Shown here piece by piece: positions 11,509 to 23,292 of a DNA stretch of 64,000 bases (position 1 is its first letter; the number at the start of each line of letters is the position of its first letter). Under the pieces are notes generated by a model that did not search any database, was not told the origin of the DNA, and saw only the letters and a program-made list of their open reading frames with translations. Origin of the DNA: Neurospora intermedia (lineage: Eukaryota; Ascomycota; Sordariomycetes; Sordariales; Sordariaceae); NCBI GenBank assembly GCA_037102815.1, contig BTPP01000009.1, positions 1,364,001-1,428,000 of the forward strand. The letters are read 5' to 3'. A program made the translations under genes and the position numbers.

Positions 11509-11615
11509 GGCAAGATGGCCGAGCGGTCTAAGGCGCCACGTTAAGGTTAACCCTTAATCCTCATCTGAGAAATCCGTGGTCCGAAAGGGCGTGGGTTCGA
11601 ATCCCACTCTTGTCA
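11509..11615 (+). tRNA. tRNA-Leu(AAG) with intron
   Basis: A full cloverleaf can be drawn. Acceptor arms GGCAAGA and TCTTGTC pair with one G-U; the D arm is GCC..GGC; the anticodon stem is CCACG/CGTGG with anticodon AAG at 11543-11545. A 27-nt intron (11547-11573) sits one base 3' of the anticodon, the canonical position; a long class II variable arm is followed by T arm GTGGG-TTCGAAT-CCCAC. The discriminator base is A. The type II variable arm and anticodon both indicate leucine. A T-rich stretch about 40 nt downstream (CTTTTTGATTTTT) could end Pol III transcription. Confidence 0.93.
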
Positions 11616-12160
11616 TTTACATGGTATCCATCTTCGCTCAGGTGGATATTCCACTTTTTGATTTTTCTGCAGTGGTAGTTTGGATGATAGCCGGGATACC
11701 GTTGTTGGGGTTGGTAGCGGGAAAACCTGAGAGATGTCGACAATCTTCCAGATGGCGGTTTCTCTTTTTGGCCCCGTTATGTATAATATACTAAATATTA
11801 TAATATAGTATAGAAAGATATAAGGATACTATATCGGCAGTAGACTTGTAGCCCCCTACTAGGAAGTGTATACTCAGCGATTCATAGCTGGCTGCTGCTA
11901 AACATGTACCAAACAATGCTAGGCTTGGTCCAGCTACATAACAAAGAGGAGTTTTATTAGAATAAACATATATATTATTAAAGAACAACCGTAAAACAAA
12001 TTCCGTTGGCATGTATGCTTAGTTTGGTCGACATATACAGATACACGGAAGACAGGTTGTTCAAGCGATGTCACAGTTATCCATCGCACGAGTGCACCGC
12101 AGCCCTCTTTGACGTATATGAAGGCCTACATTAACTCCCCATTTCAAGAACAACTTAACA
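11616..12160. other. AT-rich spacer between two tRNA genes
   Basis: Notably AT-rich around 11780-12000 (runs such as AATATTATAATATAG). No gene seen. Confidence 0.5.
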
Positions 12161-12232
12161 AGCTGCATGGCGCAGCGGAAGCGCGCCGGGCTCATAACCC
12201 GGAGGTCACTCGATCGAAACGAGTTGCAGCTA
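12161..12232 (+). tRNA. Initiator tRNA-Met(CAU)
   Basis: 72 nt fold into a cloverleaf: acceptor arms AGCTGCA/TGCAGCT pair perfectly and the anticodon arm is CCGGG-CTCATAA-CCCGG with anticodon CAT. Two hallmarks mark it as the initiator rather than the elongator: three G-C pairs next to the anticodon loop, and a T loop reading ATCGAAA in place of TTCRANN (A54, A60). Discriminator A at 12232. A TTTTCTTTTTT run at about 12240 is a suitable Pol III terminator. Confidence 0.95.
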
Positions 12233-15200
12233 ATCAACATTTTCTTTTTTGGATCTTTCTCGCTTTTCACTGTCTTGCGTTGGATTTTTTTTCTCCGTTT
12301 CTTTGTACAAGGTTTGTGGGGTTTCTGATATGTAAGCCGAAGTGGACCAAATAAATCTCCGGGCTTGGTCCTTCCGCCCAAGGTCTCCACTACGGCCCGG
12401 TCCGCTCCCGCTCCAGGAGTCCGGGTCCGGCTTTGTGACTTGTAGCTTGGCTGGTCATCTCGAGTGTCGTCCTTGTTGACTGCTGTGAGGACAACGCGGG
12501 TTTATGATAGCTACCTGTATTATACCTAGGTACCTAACCTTGCTTACATCCTGGCTGTTTTTATGTTGGCTAGTTGGCAGTTGTTCTGCTCATATCAGAT
12601 GAGTTGTACAGTTCACATGCACGAGTTCCCATTGAGGTTTTAGTATTGACCCCCAAACTTCAGTTGCCAACCATCGTGGTTACCTATGCTGTACACTCGT
12701 TCGAAACGCCTCGTCAGGGCTATGGACACATCTATAACTTTCACCTTCACGAACTCGGCCATCAGAAGCACAATGCGTGAAGGGAATGGGATTTGACGGG
12801 GGAAAGGGAGCAGCTAGTAAGCCACTGCTGAGTAAACCACCCCACCACCCGTTGACCCCCCCCCCCCCCCCCTTTTTTTTTTTTGTTTTTTTTTTTCGAT
12901 TTTCTCTCCAAACGCGGGATGAGGATTGGTGATGTGCAAGTGAATATTTAGAATCTGGCTAAGATCAGGGAAGAATTGCATTAAGCTTAGGATCAGGATT
13001 ATCAGTTTGTAAGCCGATCTGCGGATGTCATCTGTTGGTGGGGGATATAGAGCCTCAACTTCAATTCTTCCCGTCATCTTACCCACCCCCCACGCACAAT
13101 CCAAACAAAACACATCCCACTCCCGTCATTGATGCTTATCATCTTGCTTACACCCTCCATGTTTAACTATAAACGCGGCTGTTTCTAGGACCATCCGAAG
13201 CCCCTCCCACCCGAAAGTGGTAATGCCGACCATCGTGTATAATATTGCAGTAGGGTTGCTGATGTCACATGTCAGACGGGATTTTCCGAACTTGACAAAA
13301 AACCATCTCTGAAGCTTACGGAGTTGTTTGTAACCGGCGTCTCTGGTCAAGGATCCACTAAGACTTGTACAATATTAAGCTGACATCAGACGGGACGCGC
13401 GGGGGAAGGACATGGAGAGAAGCTTGTCACATGGTGGCTTACAGGATAAGCAGATCAAAAGGCAGAGTCAGTTATGACATATGGCGGGCAATTTGCAAAG
13501 TGATGAATCTGGCTGGTTTATGTGAACAGCAGTGAAGCGGTCTGAAATAAGATTAGCAGGGCTTTGTTCAGGAACCAAGGTCAAGAAAGGAAGGAGCACA
13601 GAAGTAACTATAACACGATTATTCCCGAAGACAGCTCGACTAGGATGCGCTGAAGGCGGCAGAAGGGACACTCGTGCCTTGCCCTGTACATCGACAAGCT
13701 TATGATAGAAACAGTGAGGTGCCCCGTTTCCTTCACGCTCCGTTTTGGGCAAATGAGCCTGAAAACGTCGGGAGCCAGATAAGAGCAGCTCGATAGCTTA
13801 TCATATATCATCGAGGTACGGATGGGGCCATGGTCTGGCGTTGTTTTCTGGGAGGTACATGTCGCACCAAAAAGAAATTCGGTGTAACCCCAACCGAGTC
13901 TTAGGACAGATCTGATATTACTCGGTGAGCCGGCCAGATGGTAAGACCCATGGAAGAATGGATGCTCGATGAAACTGTGGGGTCTTATAGGGCCGCATTA
14001 ATGACCAGGAAGGAGGTCGGGACTTTGACAAATGAAACCCCAGAAAGTTCCATGACATGAAGGTACCTACACGCTGCCACGTGGTTAGAGGTAGCTAGTT
14101 CGATGACTGAGACACGTGCGGAATGACGATCGAATGTCTGGCTTCGGATTATAGAATCTGATGAGGGATCTTCGCATGCCTACTCGGTTGAAATAGATAT
14201 TCCAGGTGTACTTACGGAGTTGAATTGTTGTCTGGATAAAAACATGACGAAAATGCGACTGAACATATAGCCGCGAAAAGATGAAACGGTGCAGAATAAC
14301 CGACATCATGTGAAATATGTCATCTATATGGGGAAATCCGGGGGCTGATTCCATTGTCCCATGAGGGTCGAACTTGTGAATTCCAACTTTTAAGCCCGGT
14401 TGTTTTGGGTCAATGCACCGGATCCTCGAGCCGAAGCTCGTTGAGTTTCTGGCTGAGATGTAGCGTAGGCTGCCGTCGACCCGCCACTTCAAGTGCCGGC
14501 GCTGTCACCTTTCTGGTGGTCCGAGGTCGACATTAGATCTCCCAGAGAACAACACTCTCCACCAACGACCTTGGCAGAAGTTGTCCCTTTTGGGCGGCTG
14601 GCATGCTGTGCCGAGCGATGTGCGCGCCATGCTATAGCTGATACATACAGCAATACGGCCACATGGCAGGGCATACATACATACGTAAGCTGCCGCAGCT
14701 ATGTGTGGAGCCTGCATTCTTCTGGGTCGGCAACTCTTGTGGGTTAGGGGAGAGTCTGTGGCGTGAAGGTGGTTGAACATGTACAGAAGCCAGCACCAAA
14801 TGGCCTTGGGCTTGGAAACCACCGCCAAGCCATGTGCAATGCCCAACTGATGGACTCGGGTGTTTCGGTAACCATCGGTCAAGGCTGACAGGACCGTTCA
14901 AGCGTTGATACATGCTATACGTAGGTAGAGCCATGAAGCCGGAAATTAGGACTTCGGGTGGACGGACCGTCAAAGGATCGGGTGCCCCGATGTCAACGGC
15001 GGTGGTGCAACATGGGGTGTGCCGAGCCTGCCCGACATGTCTCTCCAACGGCTCGCTTAAACTTGGCCTGAACTTGCTGGGCCCTGCAGGGAAGAACCAG
15101 ACCATAAACGTATGCCATCCATATGCAACCCTCAAAGACCCAGGTTTGAGAGAAGGTCACGTCGTAGAAATCCCATGGAACAGTTAGTCTTGGCGTGTTC

Positions 15201-15308
15201 TGAGGTACAACCTTAGGACCATGGAGGTTCGTCTCTCCGAGAGCGTCCATCTCAGGCGTTGACAGGGAGTTGAGGTCGATGGAAAAGTCTTATCCTGTCT
15301 GCAAGGTA
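12233..15308. other. Gene-free stretch with homopolymer block
   Basis: No supported gene. Contains a C17 run directly followed by T12-G-T11 at 12856-12896, a candidate replication-slippage site. Open frames such as 14632-15135 on the minus strand look random in composition. Confidence 0.5.
12856..12896. repeat. Homopolymer block C17 then T-rich
   Basis: Direct reading: 17 C, 12 T, one G, 11 T. On the minus strand this is a poly-A then poly-G block. Confidence 0.95.
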
Positions 15309-15802
15309 CAGTGGGGCGCCAAAAAAAACGACCAACTGTTTTTTTACCCGCAAAAAGGGCCAAAACTCAACTCTATCACTCCTTGGTTTTTACATTCAAT
15401 TACTATCCAAAATTAAATGCACTTGGGAAGGACATAGATAAATGACCATGTTTACTAAATCTAGGTTTGGAATCAACTTTTTATTCTTGGTGGTGTAATG
15501 ACAACTATCCAAATGAGAGTACGAAAAGGATATTTCGTTATAGTGGATTTATAGTGCATTATAGTGGGTAGAATTTGAGACGCTTTTCGAAAAGTTACTT
15601 TGGTACTTCCGCTCTCGCGCCCCCTTCGATTACATCCTTCCGGACAGTTTGTATCGACATTTTCTCTTAAAGATATATTTGATTTAAAAGTAGAGTGAGT
15701 TTTGCACTACGTTTCGTTGAGAAACCAAGAGTCGAAGAACCTGAGTTTTAGCCCTTTTTGCGGGGAAAAAAATAGTTGGTCGTTTTTTTTGACACGGGAT
15801 TG
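15309..15802. mobile_element. Mariner-type MITE, 494 bp
   Basis: The two ends are inverted copies of one another over about 80 bp. The left end starts CAGTGGGGCGCC and the right end, read inward on the minus strand, starts CAATCCCGTGTC. Both continue into the identical 18-mer CAAAAAAAACGACCAACT and then near-identical CCCGCAAAAAGGGC and AAAACTCA blocks. Each end is flanked by TA (15307-15308 and 15803-15804), the target duplication of Tc1/mariner/pogo elements. The AT-rich interior has no long open frame, so the element is non-autonomous and would need a transposase encoded elsewhere. The arms match well for most of their length apart from the outermost bases, so it is not very old, but no second copy is in the window for dating. 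Confidence 0.85.
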
Positions 15803-15863
15803 TACCTACCATAGCGGGAAAATGCAGGAGGCCACAAGTCTTCTCAGGCTTGCCAAGCGTAGG

Positions 15864-16396
15864 AAGTCTTGTTGCATTCACAAGTCTTGTTGCTCACCAC
15901 CAATATCCCTAACCCTCAAGGTCCGTAGCCAATCCCCCAAGTTAAAATACATTGGACTCGCAGAATGCCTTGCCCAAACTCAGAGACCAGGACTCCCATT
16001 GCTCCCCATTGCTCCCCGTTGCTCCCTATTGCTCCCTATTGCTCCCTATTGCTCCCATTGCTATTAATGTACTTTGCTCCTTCCTAGAAAGCTATCACCC
16101 AAGTATATCAAAGGAAAGAACTCTCCTATTTCTTAAACCTATGGCTAAATGGCCAATTGGTTCCTTCCGTAGACCTTTTCTTTTGATTCCTATTGTGATT
16201 GTGACCCTGCATTCGATTCCCCGTTGTGACATATGCTTATGCTCTTTGACTTTTCGATTCCGATGCTTCCTTACTCCCCTTCTATAGAGATAGAAAGTTC
16301 TAGTGGTTAAAGTCGCTTAGGAAACCTGCAATTGCAGGCCCTACTTTTTGGTTTTCAGGGATGGGGTCAACAAGACTTCTCATTTCAACAAGACTT
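15864..16396. repeat. Inverted pair of tandem CAACAAGACTT motifs (possible second MITE)
   Basis: The 11-mer AAGTCTTGTTG occurs at 15864 and 15882, and its reverse complement CAACAAGACTT at 16368 and 16386. Both pairs have exactly 18-bp spacing, so the two ends form inverted repeats of about 40 bp. The interior, about 470 bp, carries a 10-bp minisatellite and no gene. This is the layout of a small inverted-repeat element, but clear target-site duplications could not be set. Confidence 0.55.
15997..16066 (+). repeat. 10-bp minisatellite, about 6-7 copies
   Basis: Tandem units GCTCCCYATT (variants GCTCCCCATT, GCTCCCCGTT, GCTCCCTATT) read directly from the sequence. Confidence 0.95.
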
Positions 16397-19300
16397 CCCA
16401 ACATAGGACGCGTTAGATTTTGCCGAAGCCTTTACACCCTGCAAGACTTGTTGCCACCTGCAGACCACCGCTTCGGTACTCCAGATTCGACGAGCGTCGG
16501 CGTGTCGGGCCCGTTGGCCCTGGACTGGAGTGTCGTGAAGGTACCTCTAGTGGCTGTGGTGAGGCCGCTACAGGGCCGCTATTGAATCAGCTTTGGGTGT
16601 CATTTTAGATCCCTAACTCCCGTCCGGGCATCCTTACCACACTGATTCATCAGCATCCTCCTTTTCTCATTTGTGACATTTCCTCGTTGCCGATAGCTTA
16701 CTGACCATGGACACACACACACGGCAGACCCAAACCGGTGAGAAGAGCTAAGGCCTTTACGGTGTTCAACACTCGGACGGGGTAGGGGTAGTATTGTGCC
16801 ATTGACCAGGATTCAATGCCATCCACGGAGTACAAAGCTGGCCATGTACTGGTACTTGATTCCCAACTTCAACACATGTTGGACGAGCGAAGCGGGTGAT
16901 GGCCCTCGGTGGCTCTGCTGGCATCCGACCCGATACAAGGAAAAGCTGGAAAGCCGGTCCTACAGAAGTAGCAAGAAAGAAACGAGGAGCTTCGAAATTG
17001 TTCCAGATTCTGCAATACGATAACTGGGGCAGCTTGATGTCGCGAAGCACAAGGAAGGCGGTTTCTTGGATGTTGGTCGTTGAAAGCCGAGGTGCAGTAA
17101 TGGAGTGAGCGCCCTGTCGTTCAATGGAACCTAACTAAAGCACAGACTCCCTACACTACGATATGGGCAATTCCTGTAGAGGGGCACTTCCACTTGTGGC
17201 AGCTGGCAGGCAAATGCCCGGCAAATTACCCCGCACGCTATCGCTACGCTACGTACCTACCTATGCCTAGAGGTACATATGGAACCTTACCTTAGCTTGA
17301 CGCTGCACTGCATCCTCAAGGACATGAACTTCTCCCCATCCATGGCAGTGTCAAATTCGTTCGGACCTTGACGACAACCACGTACACTTCCATGACGGCG
17401 GCCACCACGGCCATGGCCTGTGCCTTCCCGCCTGCGGCTATCTGCGTTGATCTTGATCATAATGATATCCGACCCATCTGATCAGCTATCGGATCTCGGC
17501 ATCGCGTTCCAATTGACACACGTTGATGATGGGCAAACTGCATTTGTGTAAGCCAGTTTGATCTTCAAACCACCCAAGAACTGCGCAGGCTGACGGCCTC
17601 GAATTCGAACTGTCATATCCCATCCCGGAAAAATCACAGACACACCTTGCTGCCTCGACTTCGGCTGTGGGGCAAGCGAACGCCATACATCGAACCGACA
17701 CATCGGCCGGGATCACGGGCTGCCCGCTTCTTCACACGCTTGAACATCCAAAGGAATGGTGTGGCCGAGAGTGATTGACCATCATCACATTGTTTTTGTC
17801 CCACCACCATCTACGACAAGGAACCTGGCACTGGCGTCAAACCCAAATGCCACACGCCAGCCCAAACCATCTACCCGTCTAACACAAGCTTACAACACCC
17901 ACTCGCCCTCGGGTTTATTCTCCTAAACGGTCTGAGAGGGACAGCGAACGGCAGCGCAACGCCCGCAACTTGTTATTGCATCTACATTTCTGCGTATTAT
18001 CTTGCGCCAGCAAGCATGGCGTCGGGCAAGCAGTTTAGACCACGCCTCGACTTAATACTGGCGTCTCCTTTGACTCTGGTCTCGCAAACACAGTTACCAC
18101 TGGCGGTTTCTTCGCCCACGTAGTGTTGGTGTTACGCGTTCAACAAGCCCTGTAGTGACTAACAGAGTGGTTACTCATCCTTCTCGCGATCACCATAGCA
18201 ACACAGCGGCAAGCTTCACGAAAATAAACAGTTGACAGGTCGGCCACGTTCTCCATTGACACAATTAAGCTTGCTTTCGACCGGCATTGTTCATCTTCTC
18301 CGGATTGGCTGCCTTGTTATTTCTTCACCGGCAAGTTAACTCTTCCTATTTCTTCGTTCTCTCTTTTGACACGCAAACAAACGCCATCCCCTCAACACTC
18401 CTGACTTTCGATACCCTCTGGTGCACGCCACAACGACAGCCAGGCGTCCGTAATGCTGTGATAGGTATGAAGCCTTGCTGCCCAGTAACATCCACTGGCG
18501 CTTGCGAGATGCGCGTATCCCGTCGATCGATGGGCTTCAGCGATGGACATCAAGGCACTATCCGGGATGTGCAACACTATTGCCCACGCACTTCCCAAAA
18601 CCTCCAATGGCGTATGCATGGTGCCTGACAGTCACTACCACATGCACACAATGACGAAAAGCCATCGGCCAAATATACCTAAGCCATCGATGTTCGGCGG
18701 ATGCTTGCTTGCTCGCCCAGTCATGAACGGGTGTTGCCTTTGGCGTGTTTCCACCTTGGCTGGAAACCAAACAAGTTGAGCGTAGAAGAAGCCTATTGTT
18801 AGCAAAGATTGACAGCAAATTCGCGGCAAACCTGAATTTCTAGCCAGTCAGGTTGACCTCACTTTCTGTCACAAGACACAACACACACATGGCTTGAACA
18901 TGAACGTGGGCAGCTCGGAAGCGGACACGGCCAAATTCCCACGCATACATGTGTTTGATAGGTAAGAGATACTACACAGTACTGCTTCCAAAACCATGGG
19001 AAAAAGCAATGACAGATGGGGAGCCAACCACGGCATTTCGAGGCACAGGCATATCCTCTTCGACCCAATATACCCCCACACATCACCTACTCAAAATTTG
19101 CAAGATCACTGTGTTTGAGTTCAAACTATTCAGCAGATGTCTGGTAGGCCGATGCAGCTACACCCGTGTAACACAGCGCACAGGGTAAAGCTGTACCCAA
19201 CGACCGTCTACATCCCGATATCGTGCTTGCGGCTACGGGAGGTTTTGCCAGCTTTCTTTCGGACCGGGCAAGCCTCCTTAAACCGCATAGCTATCCCAGC

Positions 19301-19962
19301 TACGCTTACATTGTGCCAACAAAACAAGCCTCACACAGAGATGGGCTTGAGTGGAAAATACTACGGCTACCCGGCAGACGTGTTACTTCATCTGTTCATA
19401 CCCTCAGTCGTCACCGGCTTCCCAGCATCGTTCCACGACAGTCATAAGGCTGCGCATGTCCGTCCACACACCCAAGGTAAGACTTACATGGTCGTCGTCG
19501 ACGGGCTAATGCTTACCCAATATGAGGCATTGTGATGATGACAAGTTACCTTAAACTGTTACACGCCCCAAAGGGCTGCATGACCGGTCGGCCGAGTTGA
19601 TGAACCATCGGAGCACATGCTAATTGTCGACCTCCTTCCGACAGCCTTCGGTTTTTGGTTTCCTACCAGATCATACCGGTATGCTGCCCTATGGGTTGAT
19701 CCATATTCAATGGCAGGCTCTGGTGTCTGTAGTGTCACCCTACAGTAACATGACCGGTTACAGGTAGCAGTCTCAACCTTGCACTTGCTGAAATTAAACA
19801 GCGATAGTCGGAAGTCTCAACAAGACTGTTAATAAAAACTCACGGCATCGAAAGCATGTCAAATACTTCGACACACAGTCGAAAGATTCCCTCTTAAGCA
19901 CTTACGGGGAAAAGAAAATAATGAACCCTTACTAGACCGAGAGAAAGTAGCTTGAAGAGGTT

Positions 19963-19990
19963 CGAACCGAACCGAACCGAACCGAGCCGT
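19963..19990. repeat. CGAAC pentanucleotide repeat
   Basis: Four perfect CGAAC-type units followed by a degenerate CGAGC unit. Confidence 0.9.
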
Positions 19991-20333
19991 GACCGTACCG
20001 AGTCAGACTTCATGTCTAGGTACCCGTCCCTGATAATTCCTAGGTACATCTCAACAACATGACTACCTACCAAAAAGATCCGTACTACCGAAGGAATTGA
20101 GAAATTTTCCATGTAATGTGTCTTACAACAACAAACAACATACCACTACTCTACCTACGCCTGGGAAATCAGCGCTAAGGGAAGAACTATGATAAGGATC
20201 GTACCACAGCGCCGCCAGACGGAATCATGATATTGACCCATGCTCACCCATTGCTAATACCTCCAATCTTATACGAGAAATGACCCAGGGATCACGATCA
20301 TAATCCTACCTTGACTCCTAGCGTATAAGCCTC

Positions 20334-20381
20334 ACCACCACTACTACTACCACCATCACCACCACCACCACCACCACCACA
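20334..20381. repeat. Trinucleotide (CAC/CTA) microsatellite
   Basis: Imperfect CAC, CTA and ATC triplets that become a pure CAC run at the right end. Confidence 0.9.
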
Positions 20382-20780
20382 ATGGCATATGCCATTTTAC
20401 ACTGTACGCTGTGCGTAATGTAATCCCCATATCGCATCCGACTCTCACTCCCACTCCGACCGACTCCATAATTCGGCCCTCCGCAACAACCCGCTTTCTC
20501 CCGCTTGCTTGCTCAATGTCGTCGCTGACCTGACCTGGGTTGCGCGCGCGTTGAATGAAACCCGCCAATTCCGATCTCGATGCATGCGGTGCCATGATGA
20601 GGAAGGACGAAGCTAGCTTTTCTTTTTGTGATGCTTGCTTGCTTGCCTGACAGACAGGACATCCATCCATTCGTAATCCACTCACTGGTGTTTTTTTTGT
20701 TTTTCCGCGAATGATAAATCACAGTAAAAGGTAATCTCCCCTGCTTTCACACTAACACTAGAACAAGACCGGGAAGCCAT

Positions 20781-20781
<1 letters not shown>

Positions 20782-20812
<31 letters not shown>
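20782..20812. repeat. T31 homopolymer
   Basis: 31 consecutive T on the plus strand, read directly. Confidence 0.95.
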
Positions 20813-20813
<1 letters not shown>

Positions 20814-22951
20814 GGTTATTTCTTACACTAATGTGCGTGACCACGTACGTACGTACCTGGCCATCTCCAGCCGGACCTATCTTCTTCATCTGCTTCCTCT
20901 TCTCAAGAGTTATTGACGCCGTCAGTACCCACCCATGGCTCTCCCACGAGACCGGTGGCCATCGGGGCCGCTCAGTTAAACTAAGCTATGAAAGATAGTT
21001 TAGCACAAGTGTATTTGTTAATATCCACATTGCCCGAGGTTTTCTACAGTGGGATGTTGTGTTTTCAAGAGTGGGAAGGGAAGAAACTCCCCTTATCCAT
21101 TGCCGATCAAATCCACTTTGTCAGCGTATGTAGTGTAAGACGACGAAGCCCTCGGGTTCGCCAAGCGATTGAAACAAACAATTGCTGGCCCGGTGTAATG
21201 TGATTCAGGTTGAACCATCGAGGGACAGACAAGGATATCTGTCTGAGACGAAAGAGGTTCCGTGTTTGTTGGTACTTGCTGTTTAGCTTGTACCATTTCA
21301 AGTACAACTATGGCACGTATAAACATTTTGATCATTCACAAGAGCGAAGAGCCCGATATTCCCAATTTATCAGCGAGAGTCTAGAACATGTTGACACATG
21401 GAAACGTTCTTCGGTGACACAAATGAAGCACCGTTCGAGGCGCCTTGTTAAAATGCTATGGTGTGGTATCCGATTTTAATGAAATCGTTTTTGTTTTCCG
21501 GTCCCCAAATCCCCAATTTCCCATCTAAAGTCATTTTTGAGCCATAGCCGGTTCATCCTTCCTGAATTATCCATTTTCCTTTCCATCCCAAGCTTGCCAG
21601 CGATACCAATAACCATTATGTTTCCTTGTAAAAAAAAGCGCAATCCAATCTCCCTAGACTCCGAACAAAAAGCAAACAACACCTGTAAAATGACGACTCT
21701 ATATGTACAATACACACATACACATGTATGGCTCGTGATGATGATGAATGACAAAAGACCTGCCTTTAAGGTCCATGGGTATAAGATGCGAGATGGCCAA
21801 AAGGCCATAGAAGGCAAGCAAAACAAAAATACACAGAAGCAGAGAAGAAAAGAATACGGCAACAAAAACCCAAGTTCGTTGGGCTTTTTGTCGCTCATCC
21901 CCCACTCGTTGGGTTTCTAGAACGAGATGAGAGGAAGCATGCAAGTCGTGGGGGAGGCGCAGGCTAGTGACTGAGGATGAGACACGACCGATTTTGTGGT
22001 TGGAGAGTCGGGTGCCAAAGTGGGGGAGGAGAAAGGAGAAAGGTCTGGCCGGGTTGTTGGCGCCCACGTGTACCGATAATAATGATGACGATGTTGATAT
22101 GACAAGGCGACAGCTGGCTGCCCAGGCTGCTGTTGTTCCATGCCCTGGAACTCTCCCCCAACCATGCTGCAGCACCACCCTGGATAGGGTTACACTGGGG
22201 CTGGGCCGGACTGTATGAGGGCGGGCGCCAGTGCAATGGTACCTGCGATAACAAGGACTCATCACAAGCTGGCGCAGATGGTGCCTCATATTACAGTTGG
22301 CTGGAAATGGAGACCCATTCGGCAGGCAGGTGAATAACTAACCGATGCCTTCGACGCGCGCGTCGAGTCACAACCTTTTGCTTAGATCGGAAGTGCTTGA
22401 CCGCCCGGTTGCTTGCCGGCTGTATGATGGCCGGAGAGAATGGGTGTGGTATCCATGCTGGCTGCTGTGACAAGGGGGTCCGCCGTGAGGTGTGGCCCAT
22501 CCATGGTTCTTGGCAAGTATGGGATGCCGAGGGTCCAATTTGCCAACCCAAGTACCTATCGTTGTCTAAATTCTGCATGGGGCTCGCGTTGCGTATGGCC
22601 GTTGCTGTTGTCGCATGGAAACGGCCGAACTGCCGCTTTCGGTGATTTTGATGTACGGGCCCGGGTCCATGTGCTTTCGGCAGTGGCTGACCCATTTTCG
22701 CATTGCTGTCGTCGCCGTTGTCGATGTTTCCACTCCAGTGTCGATCTCTCGTTTGGCGAAGATGTTCATATCGAGGTGGTCGGCGCTTGGCTTGTCATCG
22801 CCCGATTGCGGTATCCCCAGATTCCCCGGGTATACCTATGTAGTAACCTCACATTGCCGTACTGCCTTGAATGCCACTGATCGTCGATGCGATTGCGGGC
22901 TTCGGTGGGGAAGTGGTGTTTTTGTCTGTTATCGCCAGAAGCATGATGCGC

Positions 22952-23292
22952 TCAAAGGTAAGTTTGCTGCTTGCTGGTGCGCTTGATCATGCTCTCCCAG
23001 GGAGGGTATGTCTTGGGCTTGCATTCGCCTATTCAGAAGTCAGCCTCCAGTCGATGTGGGGGAACAATGTCAAGATGATTAAACGGGAAAGGGTGTGGGG
23101 GGGCAGGAACGGTTGTTCCTATCCAGATGAAGGTCATGTCGATCACATACCGCATAGCTCCTCCTGCCTGTACTCAAAGTGGGTGACGTTGGGTTGGCAG
23201 CGCTTGTGGGTGATGGTGTAGTCTCTGCACCACTTGGACGCGATCCAGCGGAAGTGGCCGCACGAGTATTCCCGTTGAGTGTAGTCGCACAT
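22952..23292 (-). CDS. Small cysteine-rich protein, 72 residues, two exons
   Basis: Exon 1 (23292..23151) starts in good context (CAGTCAAGATGTGC) and encodes MCDYTQREYSCGH and onward to EELCG. A 122-nt intron (23029..23150; donor GTATGT, acceptor AATAG) leads to exon 2 (23028..22952), which reads ECKPKTYPPWESMIKRTSK and stops. The phase matches (1 + 2 nt) and third codon positions favour C/G in both exons, unlike the surrounding DNA. The protein has six Cys, several in C-G-H and C-x-E-C-K contexts, and resembles short fungal proteins that begin MCDY and have a CGH box, seen in many Sordariomycetes. I know no established function; the Cys/His content suggests metal binding. There is no signal peptide, so it is probably intracellular. 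Each exon alone is too short to be noticed, and this is the only gene supported in a 25-kb interval. Confidence 0.75.

Larger units (their letters stand above)
15803..22951. other. Gene-poor stretch
   Basis: 7.1 kb with repeats but no supported gene. It includes the inverted pair at 15864-16396, a pentanucleotide CGAAC repeat at 19963-19990, a CAC/CTA trinucleotide tract at 20334-20381 and a T31 run at 20782-20812. Open frames up to 196 codons (21699-22289, minus) have no family resemblance. Small spliced genes like the one just to the right may be hidden here. Confidence 0.45.

Noticed and set aside
16296-16350. tRNA-like string TTCTAGTGGTTAAAGTCG with a CCTGCAATTGCAGG hairpin
   Set aside because: No matching acceptor stem and no T-arm (no TTCRA); not a tRNA gene.
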